A stretch of 64,000 bases of DNA from Phocoena phocoena (GCF_963924675.1 NC_089230.1:310001-374000), one strand, 5' to 3'. Shown: positions 45,901-56,854, counted from the first letter of the stretch. A program made the numbers and translations. The notes: generated by a model from the letters alone, not told the origin.

Positions 45901-47959
45901 CTTCCTACGTAACCGTTTTCTTTAGGGGGATTATTGCCTTAGGCTAAGCACACCAAAGTAAAAATTGCTGCATGCATCGCAGACTGCTGGAGCGCTACAC
46001 CCATGGAACCAGACGGAACTTCTCAACCCCCAGGGGTGGAGAGGGAGCTGGTCACCGCTGGTCAGGAGCAGGTGGACCCCAGAGGAGTTCTTGAAATAGA
46101 CTAGGTCTTCCCAGACTTCCTGGAGGAAGAGAGGGCGGGTCCTCTGAGGAGGGGCCCGGGACTTGTTTTGGAGATGGAGAATCTGCACAAGAGAGCAGAC
46201 GCTGACCTGCTGCTTGGCTGGGAGGTGACAGTAGCTCTCTGTGTGCATGAGGAAATTTGGGAGCCGTGGTCACCGTTTTTTCTCTACTGATGGCAAGACA
46301 GAAACACGGAAAAGTGAAACAACTCTTTCATTGGGCAGGACCCAAGGGAATGCTAGGAAGTACGGGTGTGACCCTAAGGCCTCAGCCCGCTCCCCACGTC
46401 GTGTACACTCATTCTATGGTTTGTGAAGCTGAGGCCGAGACGGGGCAGCCGCATCTGCTCTGTCTTCACCTCTCTCAGAAGCCACGTGAAGGCACGCCAG
46501 TATCCCAGAGGCCCTGGAGCAATGTCAGAAGAGCGCTTTCTCTGTGAAAAGAAACAGGCCTGACCTTTGGCTCAGTCAAGCTCCCTCTTCAGGGGGTCAC
46601 GTCTGGTGGAAACACAGGGAGATCTCAGGAGAGATCTCGTGTGAAGAGCACACATCTGATGCCGACTTGCTCGGGGTCCCTGAGCCCCAGTTTCAAAGTG
46701 AGTGGGCTTTCTAGATCAGAAGAGACCAGGCGCCAGGCTCTGAGGGCAAGGCTGACAGTGTTCGTGGATGGGGTGAAAGGAGCTTTTGCAACTCGTCCAG
46801 ACAGGCCCCCGAGCCAGGACTCAGCTCGTAAAGTCTCGCCAATTCCTCCTCTCCCCGTCTCCACATATTTCTTCATGCCCCACCTTTTCTGAGTTAGTTT
46901 ATATTTAAAAACAAAATAAAACTAAGAAAAACAGAGGCACCACTCCTCCCCCCACCCTTGGCCCCGGAAAGATGGCAGCTCCCAGGCTCTCTGTGTGGAG
47001 TTGGGCCTTGACCCTCCGTCTGACAAGAGTCTGGGTCTGAGATCCTGTTTATGGCCATGGGGCCTTTTCATCTTGAGGAAGCAGTTTGTTGTCCCTTTTC
47101 CAAAATAGCTGCTGCAGGAATCGGCTGTATTTTTAGGATGCAGGAAGGGCTTGGGGCTGAACTTGCGCGTTTTTTACGGCCTGCTAGCATCCTACTGTCC
47201 TCAAAGACAGGTCTTCAGTCAGGTCAGAGGGAGTAAGAAGCATCGCCTAGAATCAAGTGTCGCAGGGGTGAGAGCGCCCTGGTGGGTGTCCTCTGTCTTC
47301 CTGAGACTCCCTCTCTCCGTGGAGGATTTATTATCCTATGTTATGATTTCTCACCCACGGGCCTGGCCATTAGCAATATTATTTAACAAAACTAGAAAAC
47401 AGTCCAATAAATTTCAGGAGAATTCAAAACAAGGAGCTTGTTCTAAAATGAGACTCAAGTGAGAGCACCAGTTCAGCATGCTTGTTGGACACTTGAGGAC
47501 TTGTGGTTAAACCCAACATCATCCGGGATGAGAAGATTTAGGGCTGGGAGGAATTGCAGGCACAGCAGGGACTGTGGAGCAGGAGTGATCCTAAGAGCGA
47601 TGGCCAAGGACACCCGCCTCCCTCCTTGAGATACACAGTCATGAGCTGTGAAGGGCACACCCATCACAGGTGCCAAGTGATACAGGCTGGAGCAGATGCT
47701 CTAACAACAGGGAGAGATTGTGTCCTTTCCCCTGGTTCTACGCAACGTGGAATTCCAGTTTCAGCAATGAGCTTAGTCTTCCCTGCTCAGAATCCAGTAG
47801 CACTTGGACTTGGCACCGTGCAGGGAACTATCGATGTCATGCCTGGAGCGTGGTTCCCCAGCCCTTCCACTGAGAGTCACTGAACACCGCGCCTTGTGCA
47901 AGCGCCGATGCCCGTGGACAGAGTAAATCGATGTCCTCCCCTAACGTGTGCTGGGTAAG
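45901..47959. other. No gene supported
   Basis: Single-copy-looking DNA with short overlapping frames. An A-rich patch with aataaaa near 46915 has no recognised body upstream. Confidence 0.4.
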
Positions 47960-48090
47960 CACCCTGCAGACCTCGCTTCTCAGCAGTTAAGGGGCACATA
48001 CATCACCCGGGGATCTTGTTACTTAGATACTGACAGCAGGTTAGGGAGGCCCTGGTTCTGCGCTTCTAACAGACTCCCAGGTGAGTCGAT
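47960..48090. mobile_element. Possible MER5-like hAT fragment
   Basis: The phrases catcacccggggatcttgtt and cgcttctaacagactcccag followed by gtgagtcgatgctg resemble the two halves of MER5A/B, a non-autonomous hAT-Charlie element. Orientation is ambiguous because these elements are partly palindromic. Confidence 0.4.
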
Positions 48091-49439
48091 GCTGTTAGCT
48101 GGGGACTGCACTGGGTACCCAGGTGGTGGAGCACCTTGATGGCAGCTCAGAGGGTGGATAACATCCCTTCCACGTGGACAGTGCAGCCGGACTGCCGAAA
48201 GGAGGCAAGTAAGTGGATGGGTCAGTTAACTTACAAGAGTGTCTAGTACAGAGCTGGAGACAAAACCAGCTGAGACAGATGAAGTCTCCGCCCTTTCGGA
48301 GTCTGCAGCCTGGAGAGGGGGCTGTGCGGGCAGATACTCCGTCCTGACTAAGCCGGTGGGGACGGGCCACCCAAGGCAGAGGGAGACAGGGCTGAGGGTC
48401 GGGTGGGCTCCTGCCGGCCAAGGTTTTATTGGCGGGGCTGGGGGGAATCGTCCTCTGGGGCTTGAAAGAGAAGAAGGATTTAGAAGATGCTCGGGAGATG
48501 GAGAATGCAGGCTCCCTCCCTGCCCAGCACAGACGGGAGGGGAGCCGCATGGAGCCACGGTGGGGACCTCAGGCCTCCTTGTGTCCCGAGGGCAGAGGGA
48601 AGCCCAGCAGCCCTCTTCCCCCTTCCAGCTCTCTGAGGGCAGGTGGCCGCCCCCTCATGTTCGGAGGTCTCTGGTGGAGGGAAACACCTCCCTCAGGGGC
48701 TTGCAAGTGTTGCCGTCTTTCCTGCTGAGGCTCGCCCTCATCATGAGCTCTGGGGCCTCTGGGTTCCTGGACTGGGTATGAAGCCAGAGCGTCCACAGTC
48801 ATGCAGCCTCCACGCACACGTCCCTGCGTCCAACCTGCCTGTCCGGGCTCCTCCTGGGCCCGCTGCTGTCTTGACGCTCTGGGGCGGAGGAGACTCGTCC
48901 AGCCTCGTCGGCTCGTGTTTGGGGCGCACTGGCTCTGGGCCCTGTGCGAAGCTGGAAGCAGGAAGGCGGGGGTGGAGCGCCTCAGACCCCGCCCGGACAG
49001 GTAAAGGGGCTGCCGAGCTCCAAGGGGTCTGTCCTCACTTCCTCTTACAGCGCGAGGGAAGAGGCCGCCGGGGCCTGAGGTCTCAGTGTCGCCTCAGGAA
49101 GAGGAATCTTAAGTGTGACGGAGCACCAAGTCCCTCCAGGGCAGGACCTGCTCGCTGCAGCCCGATTCCAACCTGGCCCCCAGCCTGCAGGAGGTGACCC
49201 GCCTGCCGGGCGGGCGCACCCCAGCCGCTGGCGCTGCGCCAGGCGTCGCTACCAGGAGGACCTTCGGGGCTTTGCTGGTGGGACTCGGAGCTCAGGCTTT
49301 GGTTTGGTTACGGCTGCACGGATTATTCCAAGTCCCCCAGGCGCCTCCCAGGGGCCCTGGGCGCAGGAAGGACAGAGCGTGTCCTTAGGGTTGTTGCTGT
49401 CCAGTGCGCATGGGTGGGGGAGTGGGGGGGGGAACGTGT
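48091..49439. other. GC-rich stretch, no gene supported
   Basis: Overlapping plus and minus frames up to 184 codons. Possible acceptor-like sites occur (cctcacttcctcttacag near 49050; cctgctcgctgcag near 49160), but no block bounded by both splice sites was convincing. Confidence 0.35.
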
Positions 49440-49622
49440 CGTTTTTGTGGGGGCGGTCGTCGTCGTGGGGGGGGACGTCGTCATGAAGGGACGTCGTCGT
49501 GAGGGGATGTCGTCGTGGGGGGAGACGTAGTCGTGGGGGGTGGACATCGTCGTGGGGGGGGACATCATCGTGAGGGTACGTCGTCTTGGGGGGACGTCGT
49601 CGTCGTCGTGGGGGGCACGTCA
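49440..49622 (+). repeat. G-rich ACGTCGTC minisatellite
   Basis: About nine units of 16-19 bp with consensus GGGGACGTCGTCRTGR. The ACGTCGTC core, or a one- or two-base variant, recurs at 49475, 49491, 49507, 49525, 49544, 49562, 49578 and 49594, and a last degenerate copy at 49617. Units contain G runs of four to nine and the palindrome GACGTC. The array ends 12 bases before the exon candidate at 49635. Confidence 0.93.
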
Positions 49623-49634
49623 GTGCTCAGCCAG

Positions 49635-49757
49635 GGCACGCTGCGCAGGACGGCGTCCACGGAGAGCTTGTTTGGCGCCCCCGCGGCTAAGGGAGCCCAA
49701 GGAGCGCAGAGCATTGAGCCTGTGCAGGTCCAGCGGGATAGTGCGGACAGCCTGAGG
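49635..49757 (+). CDS. Candidate internal exon, 41 codons, unidentified
   Basis: A 123-bp block is preceded by cagtgctcagccag and followed by AGG|GTGAGC, a strong donor. It is open in phase 0 and a multiple of three. The peptide contains RRTASTESLFG, then an Ala/Gln/Gly run, SIEPVQVQ and RDSADSLR. This resembles a disordered, phosphorylatable (RRTAS) region of a cytoplasmic signalling or scaffold protein more than random GC-rich translation. The acceptor has no good pyrimidine tract because the G-rich minisatellite lies directly upstream, which counts against it. A possible next exon begins at 49835 after ctctctgcag. I do not recognise the gene. Confidence 0.25.
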
Positions 49758-50524
49758 GTGAGCGTCGGTTTGGGCGCGTGCCACTGTGCGCGTGTGCGTG
49801 CGCGGCCCCGCCCCATAGCGTGCGCTCTCTGCAGCGTCTGCTGGACGCCGCCGACCGCGGTGGTGGGCGGGCCGGAGAGCACACCCCACAGAGAGGAGGG
49901 AGGGTTCTGTGCTCTCCCGAACCCCGTTCCCCACCATCAGCCACCTTTGAGATCGGGGCAGCGAAAGCCGAGACCTCGGGAGTCGAGGGCCGCCCCGCAC
50001 GTGGCTGGACCCGAGTGTCCATTCCATCCCCCGCCAGTGAGGACGCCTGTTCTTCCTCCAGCTTCCAGGAAGGACAAGAGGGGCCAAGGTGGACGAGGAG
50101 GGGCAAAGGGGGATGAGGGGCACGGGCGGGGGGACCATAGGGGATGAGGCAGGACCAGGAGGACAGGGGTGGGGGCGACGAGGTGCGTAGAAGCCCAGTG
50201 GGCTCGGGCGTGCTCGGGGTACCCGGGCCTTCCTGCAAGGTCCTGCTCAGAACAGCGTTGAGAGCACCGAGGAGGTGCGACGTGCTGCCCCCAAATGTGA
50301 AGCGAACCCCTAATGCAGTAACCCGTTCTCCCTAAGAACGGGGCGTTGGGGAAGAGGAGCAGCTCCTCGGGGGGCAGTGCCTGGGCCCGGTGTGGGCTCC
50401 AGGAGGGGTGGTCACCTGCAGAGAACTGTGTTTTACCTTCCTGAACAAACTGGTTTTTCTCCCTCTTGTCCCAAATATAATGAGCAGAAGAAGGTCTTCC
50501 CGCAAGCGTCCAGAATGACATAGG
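49758..50524. other. CpG-rich stretch, possible exon start at 49835
   Basis: If the previous block is an exon, 49758-49834 would be a 77-bp intron ending in cgctctctgcag. The next codons read RLLDAADR in the same phase. No clear donor follows: the nearest GT (cgcg|gtggtg) is weak and the frame becomes Gly/Arg-rich. The rest is CpG-rich to about 50140, then unassigned. Confidence 0.25.
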
Positions 50525-50605
50525 CCTGGGCAGCATCTGTGTGACCTCAGGCAGCCCTCATCACCGCTCTGGGCCTCAGGGTCTCTGCTGTAAATTGAAG
50601 CGCCC
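50525..50605 (+). mobile_element. MIR SINE fragment
   Basis: The core catctgtgtgacctcaggca, ctctgggcctcagggtctct and gctgtaaattgaag follows the MIR core consensus (gtgtgaccttgggcaa ... ctcagtttcctcatctgtaa). Confidence 0.6.
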
Positions 50606-50609
50606 CGGG

Positions 50610-50864
50610 CTCCCGTGTGTCTGACTCTCTAGAAGTTGAACTGCCAGGTCAAGAGCAGTGACCTTTAACATTTGTACAGCTGCTGTTAAATGGATCGTCA
50701 GAACAGATTTGCACCAACTTAAACTCCCACTGGTGACAGTTCCAGTTTAAGCACTTCAACACCACAAAATATCGATTTTTAATAATCTTAATGAATGAAA
50801 TTAATGAATTAGTTAACTTAATGAATGAATGTTAATATAATGGTGAAAAGGTGTCTCGCTCTAT
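50610..50864 (-). mobile_element. Old LINE-1 3'-region fragment, reversed
   Basis: The phrases gaactgccaggtcaagagca, ttaaatggatcgtcagaaca, tttgcaccaacttaaactcc and actggtgacagttccagttt parallel the same reversed family as 14670-15085. An AT-rich ATGAATGAA run follows. Similar sequence may resume after the LTR at 51230. Confidence 0.5.
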
Positions 50865-51225
50865 CAGTCTCTTGCTGCGTAACAGTCCAACCGAAAGCTT
50901 AGTGGCCTAAAATGACAACCATTTTATTTCTGAGCCATTTGGGCTGGGCTCAGCTGGGCGGTTCTGGTGGCCTCACCTGGGGACCTCACACAGTGCCACT
51001 GGCTGGGCGGGGTGGGGGGCGTCCCAGGAGTCTCACCTGAGGGGTTTGGCCGTGCTCCACAAAGCTTCTCACCCTCCAGAAGGCAACACTCATGCTCAGC
51101 ACACCTTGGCTCGCTGGCACCCTGTTGGCCAAGGCAAGTCAGATGGCCAAGGCCTGGAGGCGGGGCCTGGTTCCTCAGGACAGTGACGTCCCTTCAGCCG
51201 TCTGCCAGCCCGCTCTGATGGCATA
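50865..51225 (-). mobile_element. MLT1-like LTR, reversed
   Basis: Starts tatcagtctcttgctgcgta and continues cgaaagcttagtggcctaaa, acaaccattttatttctgag and gctcagctgggcggttctgg, matching the reversed 3' end of MLT1 (aagccactaagtttgtggta in the other orientation). It seems to split an older reversed L1 3' region. No coding sequence. Confidence 0.6.
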
Positions 51226-51925
51226 TCACATTGCGCTTAATTTACTGTTTGTGAGTTTATAGCATATTTTCTATGGTTATAGCTGTTTGTTTATCCATTT
51301 TCAGTGACAGTTTATGTCTTTTGTTCATTTTTCTGTCACTCTGCTTCTTTTTTATTAATTTGTAGGTCTTATATCTGTTACTTCCTTTTCATATCCCTCA
51401 GTCTTGTTTCTGTGACTGGGCCTGCAGAGTCTGTGGCCAGGCTGGCATGCTCACATGCCGTGGGCTGGGGGCCTTCATTCCCGTCCTCTTGAGGGTTCTG
51501 TCTACTCGGCGGCGGCCTCCACGGTGGGCGCTTTCAACGGAGCTTTGTGACCTAGCCTGGGAAGTCTATTCCACCATTTCCCAAGTGTCCTGCCCATTAC
51601 CTAGGCCAGCCCTACCCAGTGTGGGAGGGGCTACAGGGGGCGAACCCCAGGGGCGGGTAGCTGGGGCCAGCCCTGAGGCGGCTACCACATCATCTAAGCT
51701 GCAAATAGTGAATATCTTCCCTTTTTTGTTTTCTCTTTCAACAAAGGTCACTGTCTACAGATCTGTCATCTTTTTATTTGTGAATTCTCAGTTGGTATGC
51801 TAAGAAAGGCTTTTTTCACCTCAAGATTATAAAAATTTCAGGCAACAGTTGAGAAGAAGCATCACAGAGGCATTTTTGTAATCTTCCCTTGTTTACATCT
51901 GAATAGTCATTATGGATCCTCATGG
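51226..51925. other. Part old L1-like, rest unassigned
   Basis: 51230-51400 (tgtcttttgttcatttttct; ttattaatttgtaggtctta) looks like continuation of the reversed L1 3' region. 51400-51925 has frames of up to 118 codons without a recognised domain. Confidence 0.4.
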
Positions 51926-52075
51926 CCACAATTTTATTTTATCCTTGGAACAAACCCAGAGGCAAGATATTTTTATTATTCTCAATTTACATTTGGGGAA
52001 ACTGAGGTTCAGGGTGATAAACTGATTTACTCATTCACAAAATGAGTCGGAGGCAAAGCTGAGACCATAGTTAAT
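51926..52075 (-). mobile_element. MIR SINE, reversed
   Basis: tctcaatttacatttgggga, aactgaggttcagggtgata, aactgatttactcattcaca and cggaggcaaagctgagacc follow the reversed MIR core in order. Confidence 0.65.
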
Positions 52076-53121
52076 CCATCAGTTGACAATTGTGTGTTTA
52101 GGTGCTGAGTCAACCCTAGGCTCTCCTTCTGGCTGGTTGTAGGGTCTGCTCTTCTTCTGACTGGGCACAGAGGGTAAGTTCGGGCACCTGTACTGCCAGT
52201 TTCCCAGAAGGGTGGGCTCCCAGGCCCTCTGGCTGGGTCCTGGGAGCTCCTGGCCTCCAGAAGCCTTGTCAGCTGAGAACTCAGTTCCGCCTTCAAGGTG
52301 GCTAAGGTTTTGACTCAAGAGACAGTCTTCTCTGCCAGTCTCAGCGTCACTGTGGTCTCTGGGCAGCCAGAGGGTGCATGCCTGAGTGCAGCCTGGGTCC
52401 TGCACACATACACAGCTACACTCATTTTAGCTGGAAGCCTGCATTAAGATGACCATATTACCAGGTGCCGTATTCGACAGACCGGGTCGTGTGTTACTCC
52501 TGCTTGCTTCGCATCGGAGTTTCTTCTTCCTACACGTGCATCAGAACCAACCAGGAAATGCTAAGAGCAACACGTTAGGCTGGGGACCACATACCTCAAA
52601 GTCGGTGTAGGAGTTTTGGGGTGGTGCCAAGTGTTTGGGACATTCAGAGCCTGACAAGACAGATTTACCACAAAGCCAGCGAAGTTTAAACTTCCCAGTC
52701 CCTTACGTGCACAGGCCCTTCTAAGACCCTGTAGTAATTTCATATTCATGATTTTGAATGTTCTTAATGAGGGGGCTCCCAAGTTATATGTTTCAGGCAC
52801 TCCAAAATCTGGATCTGCCTCTGCCTTTAGGTGTGCAAGTCACGTTTAGATTTTCTTTTTGTTACTTAGCTGTCTTCTTCCAACCATAGCCTACAATAGA
52901 CATGGCAGATGGTTTTCGTCTGATATGCTAATTTTAAATAACTTGGTTGGAGCTACCTGGAGTGTAGAAGGATTCTGAGGGAGGCTATCGCTCAGCAGCA
53001 GGGGAGCAGGGACTGATTAGTAATGTCTGCCTTGGGTGCAGAAATAGGAGGCAGGTGCTAGCAGGTCAGGTTATTTATGTCCTGTATAGAATTCTGTTTA
53101 CAGGTTTTACAGTCTATAGAC
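52076..53121. other. No gene supported; possible MER5-like patch
   Basis: At 52535-52650, acgtgcatcagaaccaacca and ggagttttggggtggtgcc weakly resemble MER5A. The rest is unassigned. Confidence 0.35.
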
Positions 53122-53298
53122 CAGGAGTTGGTAAATTTTTATCTGTAAAGGGCCAGAAAGGAAATATTTTAGGTTTGCAAGCCATATAGTCTCTGTTGTA
53201 GGTGAAGTAGACAATTGTGCGTGTTCCAATAATATTTTACTTACAAAAACAGGCTGCTGGCCACATTTGGCTCACACGCCATAGTTTGCTGACCGGTG
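53122..53298 (+). mobile_element. hAT-Charlie-type MITE with terminal repeats
   Basis: A 177-bp element starting caggagttggtaaa and ending tttgctgaccggtg, which are degenerate terminal inverted repeats of the CAGGGGTCGGCAAA type. Internal phrases gtaaagggccagaaaggaaa, tttgcaagccatatagtctc and ttacaaaaacaggctgctgg fit the known eutherian family. Flanking 8-mers ctatagac (53114-53121) and cattagac (53299-53306) agree at six of eight positions, as expected of an aged hAT duplication. No transposase is encoded. Confidence 0.8.
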
Positions 53299-54414
53299 CA
53301 TTAGACTATTGGGTTGATCCTTTACTCTGCAGGATATCCGTGCACAAACTAAAAAATGTGTATGAAATTGCCTTTGTCTCAGCCAGAAAGACTTACTTAG
53401 TCTAGAGGACGACTATTCATCTAAGTCTTATTTTATTTAGGTACCTAATACGCAAAATGGATTAGGCTGTAATTATTCACATTAAGTGGACTTCTGTTTG
53501 CAAAAGGATTTATGAGGGTTTTATTAAAGAAAGAATTGTTCTTCCAGCACATGTGGATGTCTGTTTACTGCTTTACGGAGAGCCCAAGAGACAGAGAAAC
53601 CAAATCTAAAACCTTTGGAGTCTCCCCACTTATAAGCCAACCAGAACTGAAAATAAAGGCAGTCTCCATGCAAGTCAATGAGAAAATAATTGCACCAAAA
53701 TCCAATTTTCAAAACTGTCTCTGGTGGTCTGGTTCTGGGTAAAATGGAGTAATTGCACCCGCCGTGCCACTGCTGCTCATTGCGGCTACCTTGACCTTGA
53801 CAGGGGCTTGGAGCAGCAGTGAGGGACTCTGAAAAGTAAGTCACGTAACTGGCAGTGAGCTTACCTTTGTTCCTTTCTGTTGTCCCCGTCTTTACTGACT
53901 GTAGCCTCAAGCTGAATAGTGGACACGGGACAGACGGAAAGAACCCAGAAGCCTCTAGTCCTGGCTCGTGGAGCAGGAGACGCGACTCCTAATGTCCACT
54001 CAGCGTGGCGAAACCCTGTTTTTCCCTTGTCCTCATATTTTCTGTTCCTCGGCCCCAAACTGTCCCTTGGTAGCTGCTGCGGCAGCAACAGCAAAAGGAG
54101 CTTCCACACCTGGTGCTCTAGAGAATGGGAACTTCCTTTCTGTCTTGAGGGCTGAGGTGACAGGAGGGCACGCAAATGCCACTGCTCTGTCCTGTCTGTC
54201 CTTTGGGCACTTGGCCCCAGGTGCAGGTGCTGCCTAGGCCCCAAACTGGCCTGTGTGTGGGGTACACATGCAACAGACCTGCAGAGGCTTGAAAATTGAA
54301 CTGACATTAGAACCACAGCCCACAGAAGGCAGGTTGGAGCTTGTAGCTTGAATCCATCCAGCCAATTCAACCTCCGGCTAACTCAAAAATAACATTCTCC
54401 AGAGTATTTAAAGA
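53299..54414. other. No gene supported
   Basis: Unassigned, moderately AT-rich DNA. Frames up to 169 codons overlap on both strands near 53900-54370 without a recognised domain. Confidence 0.4.
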
Positions 54415-54945
54415 AGATTCAAAGTCTCATGACACAATACTCAAGAGGTTTAGGATATAGTAAAGTGTTACTTGGCACGTGGAGAATCAGGATAATCACA
54501 GCTATCATGGGAAAGAACAAATCAACAGATCTCAGTGCTAAGAGGACGGAGATGTCGGAATTGTCTGAGAAAGACTCTAAAGCAGCTGCTATGCGAACAT
54601 CCTGACAAGTGAACACTCACGGATGGGAAGGCGGGGAGTCTCAGCAAACAGACGGAAGGTATAAAGGAGAACCACGTGGACACTTCAGAACTGAAAACAC
54701 GTGAACTGAAATGAACAGGCACAAACCTCTCAGGATGTGGTCAATAACAGAGCTGCCAGAGGAGAGAGCTGGTGGACTTGGAGAGAGATACAGTTATCCA
54801 AGCTGAGCAACCGAGAGAAAAAAGATTTTTAAAAAAGGAGTGAGCCCCAGAGACCTGTGGGACATGACCAAAGGTCTAACATTTGTGTCATGGGTCCCAG
54901 CAGGAGAGGAAGGAGCCCAGGGAAGGAAATGTTTGGAGAAGTATT

Positions 54946-55802
54946 TTCTATTGCCAGGTGATGGATTACCACAAACCTACTGGCTTAAAGCAACACCATT
55001 TATTGTCCTGTTCTCTGTGGGTGAGAAGTTGGGCTCACCTGACTGGGTCCTCTACTCAGGGTCTCACCTGGCTGAAATCGAGGTCCCACCTTCCTGGTGG
55101 GGTGTCTGCTGGGGTCTGCTCTCAGTTACGGAGGCTGCCTGTGTTCCTGCCCCTCCCCATCTCAGAGTTAGCAACAGAAGATCACCCTTGTATCAAAGCC
55201 CGATTATGATTCCAGTGTTTCCAGGAAAAGCCCAGTTTCTTTTTAATGGCTTTCTTGATTAGGTCAGGCTCATTCAGGATAATCTTCCTTTCTTTTTCTT
55301 TTTCTTTTTTCTTTTTTTTTTGGCTGCGTTTGGTCTTTTTGTTGCTGCGTGCGGGCTTTCTCTAGTTGCAACGAGTGGGGGCTGCTCTTCGTTGTGGTGT
55401 GCGGGCTTCTCATTGTGGTGGCTTCTCTCTTGATGCAGAGCAGGGGCTCTAGGCCTGCGGGCTTCAGTAGTTGTGGCTCACGGGCTCAGCAGTTGTGGCT
55501 CGAGGGCTCTAGAGCGCAGGCTCAGTAGTTGTGGCACATGGGCTTAGTTGATCCACGGCCTGTGGGATCTTCCCGGACAAGGGCTCGAACCCATGTCCCC
55601 TGCATTGGCAGGCGCATTCTTAACCACTGCGCCCCCAGGGAAGTCCCAATCTTCCTTTCTTAAAGCCAGTTGATTTCAACTTTAACTATAGCTCAAAATC
55701 CCTACACACCAGCACCTAGATTAATGTTTGATTGCATAACTGTGAGAAGGTGAGTATAGAACAGGGAGCAGGAATCAGGGGGCCAAGTTAGAATTCTGCC
55801 AA
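54946..55802 (-). mobile_element. MLT1-like LTR inserted in L1, split by a SINE
   Basis: Reversed LTR: ggattaccacaaacctactg, gcttaaagcaacaccattta and ggtctcacctggctgaaatc on the left. On the right of the SINE, after caggataatcttcctttctt, the LTR resumes with aagccagttgatttcaactt and closes with agaattctgccaaccata. Removing the 353-bp SINE and one 14-bp duplication leaves about 490 bp, a usual MLT1 length. No viral coding sequence. Confidence 0.65.
55295..55647 (-). mobile_element. CHR SINE, long form, with target-site duplication
   Basis: Complete reversed copy with a pyrimidine-rich tail side (tttttctttttcttttttct), body words gcttctcattgtggtggctt and ggctctagagcgcaggctca, B-box side gggctcgaacccatg, and head gcccccagggaagtccc. 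A perfect 14-bp duplication, aatcttcctttctt, lies at 55281-55294 and 55648-55661. It sits inside the MLT1 LTR, making it younger than both the LTR and the L1. Confidence 0.93.
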
Positions 55803-56436
55803 CCATACAAATAATGACTGAAAATTCCCCAAATTTGGCAAGAAAACTCCCCCAGATCTACACATTCAACAGGAAGAGTAACTCCAAACAGGATAAACTC
55901 AAAGAAATCCATGCCAAGACACATTATAATCAAACTTCTGAAAACTAAAGATAAAGAAAAAACCTTGAAGACAGCCAGATAAAAGCTACACCTTACCTAC
56001 AGGGAAAAGCAATAAGAGTAACAGTGGCTTTTTTATCAGGAACTTTGAGGTCCAGAAGGAAGCAGCATAATATTTTTCAAGCGCTGAGAGAAAAAAAAAA
56101 ACTATCAACACAGAATTCTGTGTCCCTCAGGAATGAAGGTAAAAATACAGGCATATTCCAATAAAGGAAAACTAAGAGAACTTTGCCATCAGACCTACTT
56201 CAAAAGAATTGCTAAAGTAAGTGCTTTGGACATAAGGGAAATGGCACCAGGAGGGAAATGGAACTCCAGTTCATAAAGAAGAGCAGCAGAGATGGTAAGT
56301 ACCTGAGCAAATATACTAGATTCTTCTTCTCCTCTGGAGCTCTTTAAAGTATGTTTATGAAAACAAAACTCATAACACCATCTCACGGGGTTTTTGGTGC
56401 ACCCAAGTGAAATACAACGTAAAGAAGGGAGAGTAA

Positions 56437-56577
56437 GGACTTACCTAGTAGTCCAGTGGTTAAGATTCCATGCTTCTAATCCAGTGGGTGTGAGTTTGAG
56501 TCCTGATTGGGGAACTAAGATCCCACATGCTGTGCAGAGTGGCTAAAAAATAAAAATGATTTAAAAAAAAAAAGAAA
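56437..56577 (+). mobile_element. CHR SINE, short form, with target-site duplication
   Basis: Plus-strand copy: head ggacttacctagtagtccag, A-box side tggttaagattcc, B-box side gagtttgagtcctgatt, then ggggaactaagatcccacat and an A-rich tail. The perfect 11-bp duplication agggagagtaa lies at 56426-56436 and 56578-56588. It interrupts the region between ORF1 and ORF2 of the host L1. Confidence 0.92.
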
Positions 56578-56854
56578 AGGGAGAGTAAAAGGACCCTATA
56601 TGAGGCAGGATTTCTACTTTCCACCCCAAATGGCAAAATACTGATTCTAATTAGACTGTGAAAAGTTAAGTATGTACATTGTAATCCTTAGAGTAACTAC
56701 TAATAACACTAGTCAAAGAGATATAGTTAACACACAGTAGATAAAGTGGAGTTATAAAAAGTTCAAATAACCCACAAGAACGCAGGAAAGGGGAAGTGAA
56801 AGGGTGTAAAACATAGGGAACAAACAGAAGACAAATTAGAAACTGGTAGCTCTA

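Larger units (their letters stand above)
54540..56215 (+). pseudogene. LINE-1 ORF1 remnant, split by an LTR
   Basis: The plus strand preserves nucleotide order of L1 ORF1: ggagatgtcggaattgtctg (54549), gggagtctcagcaaacagac (54635), agacctgtgggacatgacca (54850). After the LTR it resumes with aatttggcaagaaaactccc (55832), cttctgaaaactaaagataa, then tttcaagcgctgagagaaaa (56073) and agaattctgtgtccctcagg. Stops and frameshifts are frequent, and the remaining open pieces are below 100 codons. It encoded the RNA-binding chaperone of the element; nothing suggests retained function. Confidence 0.65.

Noticed and set aside
48643..49486. Further exons upstream of the 49635 candidate (around 49050-49260)
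   Set aside because: Acceptor-like sites exist, but no block had a matching donor in phase or a convincing peptide.
54946..55802. Endogenous retrovirus with coding capacity
   Set aside because: Only a solitary MLT1-type LTR is seen here, as at 21352, 27185, 33685, 34345 and 50865; no gag, pol or env-like sequence adjoins them.
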